DNA from: an uncultured Actinomycetes bacterium
GTDB taxonomy: Bacteria; Actinomycetota; Acidimicrobiia; Acidimicrobiales; RAAP-2
Direction: 5' to 3'
DNA length: 34,252 bases
NCBI GenBank assembly: GCA_903871335.1
Contig: CAIQGE010000011.1
Span: 1 to 34,252, forward strand
The translations under genes and the position numbers were made by a program. Positions within the stretch are counted from its first letter, which is position 1. Each line of letters starts with the position of its first letter. The notes beneath the pieces were generated by a model. The model ran no database searches and had not been told where the DNA came from. It saw only the letters and a list, made by a program, of their open reading frames with translations. Shown here piece by piece: positions 1-7,091 of this stretch.

Positions 1-609
1 CGCGACGCGATCGGCGAGGTGTTCGGCCTCGTCGAGATAATGCGTCGTCAGCACGATTGTCGTGCCAGCCTCCTTCAGGGACTCAATCAACGTCCAGAAC
101 TGACGACGAGCTTCGGGGTCAAAGCCGGTCGTCGGTTCGTCGAGAAACAGGATGTCCGGATGTCCGATGATGCCAAGAGCCACGTCGAGGCGACGGCGCT
201 GGCCACCGGAGAGGTGGCGCGTGCGGGTGGACGCCTTCTCGGTGAGTCCGACCGCCTCGATGAGATCATCGACCTTCCACGGACGGGGGTAGGAGTACGA
301 GAAATACTTCAGAGTCTCCGTGACCGTCAGCTCCGCGGCGTCCGTCGCCTGTTGGAGAACGATGCCGATGCGAGCCAGCCAGGCCGCAGAACGCTCCGCG
401 GGGTCCACGCCGAGGACGCGCACGCGGCCCGCGTCGCGGTGACGAAATCCCTCGAGGATCTCAACGGTGGTGGTCTTGCCCGCACCATTCGGCCCCAAGA
501 TGGCGAAACATTCGCCGGGAGCCACGGTGAAGGACACGTCGTCAACGGCCCGCATTGTTCCGTAGGAACGCGTCAGACCTTCGACTTCAATGGCGGTGGT
601 TGTGCTCAT
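1..609 (-). CDS. ABC transporter ATP-binding protein (3' end missing)
   Basis: The gene reads without a stop from an ATG at 609 down to base 1, so 203 residues of the N-terminal part are present and the end lies outside the window. It shows a complete nucleotide-binding core: Walker A GPNGAGKTTT near residues 39-48, signature LSGGQRRRLDVAL near 133-145, Walker B ILFLDEPTTGFDPEA near 154-168, and the switch histidine in TTHYLDEAEH. This layout is typical of the DrrA/CcmA-like multidrug or lipid exporter ATPases, which pair with a separate permease; a permease would be expected beyond the window edge. The substrate cannot be told. No clear Shine-Dalgarno precedes the ATG, but a GATACT box lies exactly 6 nt upstream, compatible with a leaderless transcript. 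It is divergent from the gene at 762. Confidence 0.93.
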   Translation of the reverse strand, partial: MSTTTAIEVEGLTRSYGTMRAVDDVSFTVAPGECFAILGPNGAGKTTTVEILEGFRHRDAGRVRVLGVDPAERSAAWLARIGIVLQQATDAAELTVTETLKYFSYSYPRPWKVDDLIEAVGLTEKASTRTRHLSGGQRRRLDVALGIIGHPDILFLDEPTTGFDPEARRQFWTLIESLKEAGTTIVLTTHYLDEAEHLADRVA

Positions 610-615
610 AGGTCC

Positions 616-621
616 AGTATC
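616..621 (-). promoter_or_regulatory. putative leaderless -10 box for the ABC ATPase
   Basis: On the minus strand the sequence GATACT is followed by six bases and then the ATG at 609. The same 6-nt spacing recurs at several gene starts in this window. The first base is G rather than the usual T, so support is moderate. Confidence 0.4.
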
Positions 622-710
622 AGGCTCAACCATGTCTCGTCGCTTCGGGCTTTCGGTTCAACTTTCCTCCACCGAACGGTGGATCGGCGAGTCGGGCGAA
701 GGCGATGTGC

Positions 711-716
711 TAGAAA
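711..716 (+). promoter_or_regulatory. putative extended -10 promoter
   Basis: TGC-TAGAAA (TG at 708-709) resembles an extended -10 element and lies about 45 nt before the ATG at 762, leaving room for a leader that holds the AGGGGGAG ribosome site. No convincing -35 box is seen. Confidence 0.3.
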
Positions 717-761
717 CTGGCAGTACGCGTGCCAATTGTTCACGCCGACCAAGGGGGAGTC

Positions 762-1394
762 ATGTCAACCACCAGTGAACCTCGTCTCGTGAGTGGGACT
801 CGATTGGGTCGTTACGGCGAAGTGCTCCTCGTGAAGCTCGAGGGCGAGGACGTCACCATTGACGTGTACAACTCCTACATGCTGAATGACTGTCCGCAGG
901 AATTGTGGGATTCGTTGAATGCGGAGGAGATCGCTCGCGAGCACGGCGGTGCCTTTGCCATTCTGAATGGTCCTCGCTACTGGATGATGGACGGCATCGG
1001 CAAGGTCGACAACGTGCAGCGCACGATTGCCACCTTTGGTGGCATTCAAATGACCAAAGTGGCGACCATCATTGTCGACGGTCCCCTCGACCGGATGACC
1101 TACACCGAACGAACCATCAACCGTGGTTCGATTTGGTTCTTTGACGCCGGCAGTGAGGTTTTTGAATTGGTGAGTGCCGACGGCAAGGTGTACGTGCTGC
1201 AGGCCTATTGCACGGGTGTTGACCCGACGATGAGTATCGATACTCTGCCCTCACTCGGCGAGCGCCTGTCGCTACCCGACGGTTGGACGTTTCGCCAGCG
1301 GACACTCGACGACGAGCTAAAGATCGATACGACGGGACGCTACGCCACGGTCCTGCAGGATGAGTTTGAGAATACCTACTCGCTCGTCTTCTGA
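762..1394 (+). CDS. conserved hypothetical protein, 210 aa
   Basis: I do not recognise a named family. The ATG at 762 is preferred over the upstream GTG at 729 because a strong purine-rich ribosome site (AAGGGGGAG, 751-759) sits directly before it. The protein is soluble, with no signal peptide or membrane segment, and is acidic. A notable central stretch is rich in Trp, Met and aromatic residues (NGPRYWMMDGIGKV, near residues 67-80), and the C-terminal half alternates short hydrophobic strands with turns, suggesting a beta-rich fold. Its stop overlaps the start of the metallo-beta-lactamase-fold gene by one base (TGATG), so the two are translationally coupled and probably act together. No catalytic motif can be assigned. 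The composition and coupling make it a real gene, but its function is open. Confidence 0.85.
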   Translation: MSTTSEPRLVSGTRLGRYGEVLLVKLEGEDVTIDVYNSYMLNDCPQELWDSLNAEEIAREHGGAFAILNGPRYWMMDGIGKVDNVQRTIATFGGIQMTKVATIIVDGPLDRMTYTERTINRGSIWFFDAGSEVFELVSADGKVYVLQAYCTGVDPTMSIDTLPSLGERLSLPDGWTFRQRTLDDELKIDTTGRYATVLQDEFENTYSLVF

Positions 1395-2236
1395 TGGGCG
1401 ACGACGTCACGATCACTCTTCTTGGCACGGGATCCCCACTACCTGACCCGCTCCGCGCGGGACCGGCCACCCTCGTGGCGAGCGGAACGACGCGACTCCT
1501 CGTCGACGCCGGTCGCGGTGTGATCATGCGTTTGGCCGCGGCGGGCGTGGTGCCGATCATGCTGGACGGCATCTTGCTCACCCACCTCCACAGCGATCAC
1601 ATCAATTCACTGAACGACGTGATCACGACGTTCTGGGTGATGTCGCCGACGTCACGTGAGTTGTTGATCTACGGACCAGTGGGAACCACTGCCGTCGTGG
1701 ACGGGATCCACGCCATGTTGCGCGAGGACTACGGATACCGCATGGGCCATCACGAGGACCTGAACGAAGGACCCGTCGTGCGGGTCGTCGAAGTGCAGCC
1801 TGGTGACACTTTTTCCGTGGGAACCGCGCTTATTCTCGTGGGCGGTACTGACCACCGTCCGGTGGAACCGACGGTCGGGTACCGGATCACCGACGGCGGC
1901 GTCAGTGTCGTCGTGGCCGGCGACGGCGTGCCGTGTGCATCTCTCGATGAATTGGTCGTCGGCGCTGACGCCTACGTGCAGACGGTCGTGCGCGACGACC
2001 TCGTGCGGCTCGTTCCCGTACCACGCTTTCAGGACATCCTCGATTACCACTCCACGGTCGCGCAGGCCGCCGAGACGGCTCAGCGGGCGGGTGTGCGCAC
2101 CTTGGTTCTCACGCACTACGTTCCGTCGCCCGCCCCGGGCTCCTACGACGAATGGCGCTCGCTGGCGTCAGCATTCACGGGCGACATTGTCCTCGGAGAC
2201 GACTTGACCGCCGTCACAATGACGGCGGTCAAGTAA
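1394..2236 (+). CDS. metallo-beta-lactamase-fold hydrolase (RNase Z/arylsulfatase-like)
   Basis: This 280-residue protein begins with the GTGSPLPDP strand-turn seen at the start of RNase Z-type and AtsA-like metallo-beta-lactamase-fold enzymes. It carries the metal motif THLHSDH (His64, His66, Asp68, His69), with further likely ligands in GGTDHRP, VVAGDG and LTHYVPSP. These would bind two zinc ions at the active site. The family includes tRNA 3'-processing nucleases, arylsulfatases and cyclic-nucleotide phosphodiesterases. The long exosite arm of true RNase Z is not evident, so a small-molecule ester or phosphodiester hydrolase is more likely. There is no signal peptide, so it is cytoplasmic. 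It overlaps the preceding unknown gene by one base, and its last codons form half of a strong hairpin. Confidence 0.88.
   Translation: MGDDVTITLLGTGSPLPDPLRAGPATLVASGTTRLLVDAGRGVIMRLAAAGVVPIMLDGILLTHLHSDHINSLNDVITTFWVMSPTSRELLIYGPVGTTAVVDGIHAMLREDYGYRMGHHEDLNEGPVVRVVEVQPGDTFSVGTALILVGGTDHRPVEPTVGYRITDGGVSVVVAGDGVPCASLDELVVGADAYVQTVVRDDLVRLVPVPRFQDILDYHSTVAQAAETAQRAGVRTLVLTHYVPSPAPGSYDEWRSLASAFTGDIVLGDDLTAVTMTAVK
2202..2234. terminator. 14-bp perfect hairpin, probable bidirectional terminator
   Basis: Bases 2202-2215 and 2221-2234 are perfect 14-bp inverted complements around the 5-base loop ACAAT. The second arm runs into the TAA stop of the hydrolase gene (2234-2236), so the hairpin is made by its last codons. 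The convergent ctaF gene ends at 2262, so the structure could stop transcription from both sides. There is no T-run, as is common for actinobacterial terminators. A second small inverted repeat (2238-2252) follows. Confidence 0.75.
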
Positions 2237-2261
2237 AGGTTCAGTTCGAACCAGCGGACAG

Positions 2262-2654
2262 TTAGTGCTCGCCGCTACGTCGACTTTCGGCCGTGGCACC
2301 CGTCAGGGCCCAGAAGATAAGTCCGACGCCGGGAATCAGCATCCAGATACCGAAGACCATCGCGAGCACGCTGCAGAACGCTCCCATGCCCAAGGTGAAC
2401 GGAAAGATGGACGATCCGGGGAAGGAACCAATCACACCGGCGCCTTCTTCCAAGGATCCGTCATCACGGTCTTCGGGGCGTGGAGCCATGCGGCGACTCC
2501 ACCACCAGTAATAACTACCGGGCAGGAAACCCAAGAGCATGCCAGCGAAGATCATGATGCTGCCGCCGGTCTCGTGGCTCCACGGCCAGTAGACGGCGAC
2601 CATCAGGCCGAAGAAGAGTCCGAGGAGGAGCAGGATGCGTGCTTCCAACTTCAT
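2262..2654 (-). CDS. ctaF: cytochrome c oxidase subunit IV, actinobacterial type
   Basis: This 130-residue membrane protein has four hydrophobic segments, near residues 5-21, 31-48, 82-105 and 107-122, and the motifs MAVYWPWSHETGG and PGSYYWWWSRRM typical of the small actinobacterial subunit IV of the aa3 oxidase. It stabilises the complex in the cytoplasmic membrane and carries no redox centre. The start at 2654 is chosen because its ATG shares one base with the TGA stop of ctaD (TGATG) and the protein then begins directly with the first helix; an in-frame extension to 2816 would only re-read ctaD in another frame. It is the last gene of the ctaC-ctaD-ctaF unit and ends 25 bp from the convergent hydrolase gene. 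Confidence 0.92.
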   Translation of the reverse strand: MKLEARILLLLGLFFGLMVAVYWPWSHETGGSIMIFAGMLLGFLPGSYYWWWSRRMAPRPEDRDDGSLEEGAGVIGSFPGSSIFPFTLGMGAFCSVLAMVFGIWMLIPGVGLIFWALTGATAESRRSGEH

Positions 2655-4345
2655 CAGTGATTTCCTTCCGGTGCGGCGTGACCGTGGGCCAACGCCTTCT
2701 TGTCCGGGTGGTTGTAGTCCCACGTCGGACGCTCTGAACGAATCTGGGGCAAGCGGTAGAAGTTGTGGTGAGGCGGCGGAGAAGAGGTGAACCACTCCAA
2801 GGTGCCCGCATCCCACGGGTTGTCACCGGCCGGGTATCGCTTCCACGAGTACACGATGTTCACGACGAACAACAGCGTTCCGATACCGATGAGGAATGCA
2901 CCGACGGAACTGAGGTCGTTCATGAACTTCCACTGGGGATCGTGCGGGTAGTTGGCCATGCGTCGGGGCATGCCCTTGAGTCCCAGGATGTACATCGGGA
3001 ACGTCAACAATTGTGCGCCAATGAAGGTCAACCAGAACTGCGATTTACCAATGCGCTCGTCGAGCAGGTAACCCGTCATCTTGGGACCCCAGTAGTACAG
3101 ACCACCAAGTCCGGCGAAGACCAACGCCATCACCACGGAGTGGAAGTGCGCGACTACGAAATAGGTGTCGTGGGCGAAGAAGTCCAACGGCGGGCTCGCC
3201 AGGTAGATACCGGTCAGACCACCAATGAGGAACGTGATCACGAAGCCGAGAGCCATCAACATGGCCGTGGAGAACCATATTTCTCCTTGCCACATTGTTC
3301 CAATCCAGTTGAACATCTTGATGCCGGTCGGAACCGCGATGAGCAAACTCATGATGGAGAAGAACGGCAACAGGACGGTGCCGGTGGTGAACAAGTGGTG
3401 CGCCCACACGCCGAGGCTCAAGGCCGCGATGGTGAGGGTGGCGAACACCATGCCCTTGTAACCGAAGACCGGCTTCTTCGAGAACACGGAGATGATCTCG
3501 GTGGTCATACCAAAGAAGGGCAGGGCGAGGATGTACACCTCAGGGTGTCCCCAGAACCAGAAGATGTTCTGCCACAAGACCGGTACACCACCTCCGGCGA
3601 CCTCGTAGATATGGGTACCGAAGTGGCGGTCGGCGAACAACATGATGAGTCCCGCCGTCAACACGGGGAAGGCCAGCAGGATCAGGATGCCGGTGACGAG
3701 CAAGTTCCACGTGAAAATCGGCATGCGGAAGAGGGTCATTCCCGGCGCACGCAAGTAGAAGATGGTGGCTACCAGGTTCACACCCGTGAAAATGGCCGAG
3801 AAACCGGTCAACAGCAACGCGCCAATCCACAAGTCCGCACCCGCTCCAGGCGAGTTGGCGGCGTTCGACAGCGGGGCGTATCCGACCCAGCCAAAGTTCG
3901 CAGCGCCACCAGCGGTGAAGAAGCCGAGGAGCATCGTGATGGATCCTGAGAGGTACAGCCAGTAGGACAACGCGTTGAGACGCGGGAAGGCCATGTCCGG
4001 AGCACCGATCTGGATCGGCACCACGAAGTTCGCCAGAGCTCCGAACGCGAACGGACCAGCGAACAAGTAGATCATGACGGAACCGTGCATGGTGAACAGC
4101 TCGTTGTACTGGGCGTAATTCACCAAGGTGCCGTTCGGCGACATCAACTGAATGCGGATCAATTCCGCAAAGGCTCCACCGACGACCAGCATGATCACCG
4201 AGGTGATCGTGTACGACATACCGATGATTTTGTGGTCGGTCGTGGTCAGCCACTTGAGCAGACCGCTGGGTCCGTGGTGTTCGTCGTGGCCGTGCTCGTC
4301 GTGGCTGTGGCCTTCAGCGGCGGCGTGTTCGAGAACGTCAGTCAT
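2654..4345 (-). CDS. ctaD: cytochrome c oxidase subunit I (aa3 type)
   Basis: This 563-residue haem-copper oxidase catalytic subunit reduces O2 to water and pumps protons. Ligands are visible in order: His87 (FTMHGSVM, low-spin haem a), His267 with the HPEVY motif (CuB His, Glu269 of the D-channel, cross-linked Tyr271), the His316-His317 pair (CuB), Lys343 of the K-channel, and AHFH (His400 for haem a3, His402 for haem a). The Glu in HPEVY places it in the A1 subfamily. About twelve helices are evident. The cytoplasmic N-terminus is unusually His/Glu-rich (seven His in residues 7-24). The start at 4345 shares one base with the ctaC stop (TAATG) and is preceded by CGGAG. No subunit III gene is present next to it, so ctaE must be elsewhere. 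Confidence 0.98.
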   Translation of the reverse strand: MTDVLEHAAAEGHSHDEHGHDEHHGPSGLLKWLTTTDHKIIGMSYTITSVIMLVVGGAFAELIRIQLMSPNGTLVNYAQYNELFTMHGSVMIYLFAGPFAFGALANFVVPIQIGAPDMAFPRLNALSYWLYLSGSITMLLGFFTAGGAANFGWVGYAPLSNAANSPGAGADLWIGALLLTGFSAIFTGVNLVATIFYLRAPGMTLFRMPIFTWNLLVTGILILLAFPVLTAGLIMLFADRHFGTHIYEVAGGGVPVLWQNIFWFWGHPEVYILALPFFGMTTEIISVFSKKPVFGYKGMVFATLTIAALSLGVWAHHLFTTGTVLLPFFSIMSLLIAVPTGIKMFNWIGTMWQGEIWFSTAMLMALGFVITFLIGGLTGIYLASPPLDFFAHDTYFVVAHFHSVVMALVFAGLGGLYYWGPKMTGYLLDERIGKSQFWLTFIGAQLLTFPMYILGLKGMPRRMANYPHDPQWKFMNDLSSVGAFLIGIGTLLFVVNIVYSWKRYPAGDNPWDAGTLEWFTSSPPPHHNFYRLPQIRSERPTWDYNHPDKKALAHGHAAPEGNH

Positions 4346-5226
4346 TAGTTGACTCCGTGGTTGGTAGTCGGGCGGGTCGGGATAATGGAACTCAACTGCT
4401 GCTTGGACGCCAGGGCGGCGGCTTCCGCGGCGCGGGCTCCTTCGGGTGTGTTGAACTTCGCGACCCAAGCCTTGAATTCAGACGGCGTCACGACCTTCAC
4501 GCGGAAGTACATGATTGAGTGGTACAAACCGCACAATTCGGTGCACTGTCCAAAGAATTCACCGGTGTTGATGGCGTTAAACGTCCACTGGTTGGCGATT
4601 CCCGGAATGGCGAGTCGCGAGAAGTTGAAATCGCGCAAGTAGAAGCCGTGAACAACGTCCGTGGAGTTGAGGACGAAGTGAACATTCTCTCCCGCGGGTA
4701 TCTCGAACATCGGCGCCTGCGTCGTTTGTCCCGTGATCAGGGCATTGGTGCCGGGGTAGGAGAAGCTCCAGCCCCACTGCACGGCCTGGACGTCAACCGT
4801 CACCGCCGGCTTCGGTTCGGCGGTGACCTTGTTTTCCACCACGACCGTGGCGGCGAAGAGACCAAAGACGATCAGAATCGGCACAATTGTGTAGAACCAC
4901 TCGAGCGGCAGGTGGTACTGCGTCTGCTTCGGAATGGCGTCCACGCTCTTGCGGCGGTAGCGAACCACGGCCCACAAGATCAGGAGCAGCGTTAAGCCAC
5001 CAATGATGGCCGCAGCAATGGAGAAGCCTTGCCAGAGGTGATACGTCGACCTACCCGTTTCGGTATTGGACTCGTACGCGCCAAACGACGGCACGGTACA
5101 TCCAGACAAAATAAGGGCGGCCACGGGGAGCGCGAGGAAGCCACGAACGCGCCGAGAAAGGCGCACGCGGCTCTTCGCACCCTTGGGGGGTTGGGGTGTC
5201 GAATCCACGGAGGAAACCTTAGTCAT
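4345..5226 (-). CDS. ctaC: cytochrome c oxidase subunit II (CuA lipoprotein)
   Basis: The 293-residue subunit takes electrons from cytochrome c through its CuA centre. A type II signal with lipobox LSGC places a lipid-modified Cys at 43. Two membrane helices follow (about 66-88 and 110-131), then a cupredoxin domain with all CuA ligands: His193 (DVVHGFYL) and the cluster C228-x-E230-x-C232-xxx-H236-xx-M239. Tryptophans of the electron entry patch are seen in QWGWSF. The ATG at 5226 gives a 42-residue basic leader and is preferred to further upstream starts that would add a non-conserved, Arg/Cys-rich extension. No clear ribosome site precedes it, so the start is less certain than the gene. 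It is the first gene of the oxidase block and is preceded by a 327-bp leader. Confidence 0.95.
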   Translation of the reverse strand: MTKVSSVDSTPQPPKGAKSRVRLSRRVRGFLALPVAALILSGCTVPSFGAYESNTETGRSTYHLWQGFSIAAAIIGGLTLLLILWAVVRYRRKSVDAIPKQTQYHLPLEWFYTIVPILIVFGLFAATVVVENKVTAEPKPAVTVDVQAVQWGWSFSYPGTNALITGQTTQAPMFEIPAGENVHFVLNSTDVVHGFYLRDFNFSRLAIPGIANQWTFNAINTGEFFGQCTELCGLYHSIMYFRVKVVTPSEFKAWVAKFNTPEGARAAEAAALASKQQLSSIIPTRPTTNHGVN

Positions 5227-5553
5227 TTTTTTCGAACCACAGGTTGAACAATGCCGATAGCGCTTGGGGTTTCTCCTAGTGACGTAGGACAAGGGCGAGC
5301 CGAGTGTCCGAGATGGAACCCGATCGATGCCACGCCGAATCCGCCGAAAGGATTCCATCGACCTCTCGAGGTCGGATCGTTCAAGCACCCGGGTGCGAGA
5401 GGGTACCTCTGACAAGCGGCCGTTCCGCGCGGGATTTTCTCGTGAGCGCCTCGAATATACGAAGACCGTGGCCCATTAGGCCCCATTCGTTCCCGGATGG
5501 ACCCGCGGCAACGGTCTCGCCATTGCGGGCATTACTAACGCAGTGGTCTCGGG
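5227..5553. promoter_or_regulatory. 327-bp intergenic leader upstream of ctaC
   Basis: No convincing gene lies here: the open frames have atypical, Arg/Pro/Ser-rich products and no ribosome sites. The stretch probably holds the tatA terminator and the ctaC promoter and leader. Its clear structure is a cluster of three inverted repeats at 5359-5410, listed separately. I see no recognisable riboswitch or known small RNA. Confidence 0.5.
5359..5410. repeat. three consecutive short inverted repeats upstream of ctaC
   Basis: Within 52 bp lie three perfect inverted repeats: 5359-5374 (arms CGACCTC/GAGGTCG), 5385-5396 (palindrome GCACCCGGGTGC) and 5398-5410 (arms AGAGG/CCTCT). They sit about 130-185 bp upstream of the ctaC start and about 145 bp downstream of the tatA stop. 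They could be regulator sites or stacked hairpins in a leader RNA or terminator. Confidence 0.6.
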
Positions 5554-5757
5554 TTACGCAGTGGTGTCGGGCTTGACGTCGTCGGCAGCCTTGGCTTCCG
5601 CTTCAGTCTTGCCCGTCTTGAGGCCCTTTTCGAATTCCGTCTTGGCGGATCCGAGATTGCGGGCCAACTTCGGGATGGCGGCACCACCGAAGATCACCAC
5701 GGCGATGACGATGACAACGATGAGAAGGTCAGGACCGAAAATTTCAGCGATCGACAT
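5554..5757 (-). CDS. tatA: Sec-independent protein translocase TatA
   Basis: The 67-residue product has the TatA layout: a short N-terminus, a single membrane helix (about residues 11-26), a Phe-Gly hinge (VIFGGAAIPKLARNLG), an amphipathic helix and an acidic, disordered tail. TatA oligomers form the pore that exports folded, cofactor-loaded proteins across the cytoplasmic membrane. The sequence GGAAIPKLARNLGSAKTEFEKG is the usual actinobacterial hinge and amphipathic region. A good ribosome site (AAGGAG) lies 7 nt upstream of the ATG. The tatC gene is not in the window. The nearby DoxX-Rieske fusion at 8659 contains a possible twin-arginine segment and is a candidate client. Confidence 0.93.
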   Translation of the reverse strand: MSIAEIFGPDLLIVVIVIAVVIFGGAAIPKLARNLGSAKTEFEKGLKTGKTEAEAKAADDVKPDTTA

Positions 5758-5822
5758 GTTGACTCCTTAATTCGGGAAGTACTTGATGGGAACAGTAGTG
5801 CGCGACGGCGCTCCGCGGTGGC

Positions 5823-6242
5823 TCAGCCGGCGAGGCCTACGCCCAACACCATGGCGGCCACTGACGCGAGCAGGGCAATTCCCGCCGACGCGCCTTTCAA
5901 CTTCGGACTCGTCGCCGTGGTGTGCACGTAGACAAGGCCACCGGCCAAGATGACCATCACGTACTTGATCCCCATAACGGCGGACCAGGACTGGCTACCG
6001 TCCCCGTTCTTCAGGGCGGCGACATTCCAAATACCCGTGATGATCAGGACCGCGAACGCCGGCCAGCTCAGGCGTGCGAAGGCTCGAGCGATCTTCTTGG
6101 GCGCATCGTCGCCGAAGCCACGAACGGTGGGCAGCAATCCGGCCACGACAATCTGACCACCAATCCACACCGCGGCGGCCAAGACGTGCAAGGAGATACG
6201 CAGGATGTCCAGACCCGGCGCCAGGTGTGCGGTGGCGAGCAC
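5823..6242 (-). CDS. CopD-like four-helix membrane protein
   Basis: This 139-residue integral membrane protein has four predicted helices (about 13-36, 52-70, 86-104 and 113-136) and the pattern LHVLAAAVWIGGQIVVAG, with a His in helix 1 followed by W-x-G-G, as in the CopD superfamily. Members are linked to copper handling or haem and cytochrome oxidase maturation. The start chosen is the GTG at 6242, whose first base is the last base of the echA stop (TAGTG) with AGGG just upstream; a TTG at 6257 is possible. The position between echA and the tatA-ctaCDF region fits a role near copper oxidase assembly, but that is inference. There is no other metal-binding motif. Confidence 0.8.
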   Translation of the reverse strand: MLATAHLAPGLDILRISLHVLAAAVWIGGQIVVAGLLPTVRGFGDDAPKKIARAFARLSWPAFAVLIITGIWNVAALKNGDGSQSWSAVMGIKYVMVILAGGLVYVHTTATSPKLKGASAGIALLASVAAMVLGVGLAG

Positions 6243-7006
6243 TACTTGCCCTGCCAATTCGGCTGACGCTTCTCGGCGAACGCAATGGCACCTTCCATGG
6301 CGTCGGCCGACCGGCCAATCATGCCGAAGGCTTCGTTATTAATTGGCCATGACTCGACTTCGGGCAGTTCCGCCGCTTGCTTCATGATCGACTTTGAGGT
6401 GCGCACGGCCAGAGGAGCATTCTTCGCAATTCGTTCGGCCAAGGCCAGTGCGGCCGTGAGGACGTCAGGACCCGCGACCACTTCGTTCACCAATCCGAGT
6501 TCGTACGCGCGCTGCGCGGTAATGGGTTCGGCCGTGAGGGCCAATTCGTAGGCGAGGGCCAGAGGAACTCGCTTGGGCAGACGAATAAGTCCGCCCGCAC
6601 CCGCGACGAGTCCGCGAGCGGCCTCGGGAATGCCGAACTTGGCGTGGTCAGCGGCCACCACCATGTCGCAGGCGAGCATCAATTCAAACCCACCCGCCAG
6701 AGCCGATCCGTTGACGGCGGCGATGAGTGGCTTCGGGAAGTCACGCTGGGTTAGTCCGCCGAAGCCCTTTTCGGTAATGGGGAATTCGCCGGTCGCGAAC
6801 GCCTTGAGGTCCATTCCCGCCGAGAACGCCTTGTCACCGGCACCCGTCAGCACGACGACCCACACGTCGTCGTCGGTCTCGGCGTTGTCGAGTGCGTCGC
6901 TCAACGCGAGCGCCGCGGCGCGGTTCATCGCGTTGCGCGCATCGGGACGATTGATCGTCAACAATTCAACGTGTCCACGTCGTTCAATGATGAGTTCGTC
7001 AGCCAT
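6242..7006 (-). CDS. enoyl-CoA hydratase/isomerase family protein
   Basis: The 254-residue protein has the crotonase fold. The oxyanion-hole loops are FSAGMDLKAF (residues 61-70) and the SALAGGFELM loop, and both catalytic glutamates of hydratases are present (Glu108 in GGFELML and Glu128 in GIPEAARG), so hydration of a trans-2-enoyl-CoA is plausible. The length is normal for the family. The ATG at 7006 is supported by GAGGAG five bases upstream, and longer in-frame starts add a non-conserved Arg-rich stretch. It probably acts in fatty-acid or aromatic acyl-CoA breakdown. Its stop is coupled to the CopD-like gene by a one-base overlap. Exact substrate specificity cannot be read from the sequence. 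Confidence 0.92.
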   Translation of the reverse strand: MADELIIERRGHVELLTINRPDARNAMNRAAALALSDALDNAETDDDVWVVVLTGAGDKAFSAGMDLKAFATGEFPITEKGFGGLTQRDFPKPLIAAVNGSALAGGFELMLACDMVVAADHAKFGIPEAARGLVAGAGGLIRLPKRVPLALAYELALTAEPITAQRAYELGLVNEVVAGPDVLTAALALAERIAKNAPLAVRTSKSIMKQAAELPEVESWPINNEAFGMIGRSADAMEGAIAFAEKRQPNWQGK

Positions 7007-7091
7007 GGCATCTCCTCGTGCGCTCACGTCAAGCGCTCGGCGAAAACTTAGTGGAAGTCGCCACCGTGATCGCGCGTGCGACACTGTGAGG

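Noticed and set aside
19-792. 257-aa open frame on the plus strand
   Set aside because: It is antisense to the ABC ATPase, whose Walker A, signature and Walker B motifs are intact on the minus strand.
2765-3949. 394-aa open frame on the plus strand
   Set aside because: It is a Gln/Glu/Arg-rich shadow antisense to ctaD, which is certain.
5223-5486. 87-aa open frame upstream of and overlapping the ctaC start region
   Set aside because: No ribosome site, Pro/Arg/Gly-rich product and no recognisable fold; better seen as leader DNA.
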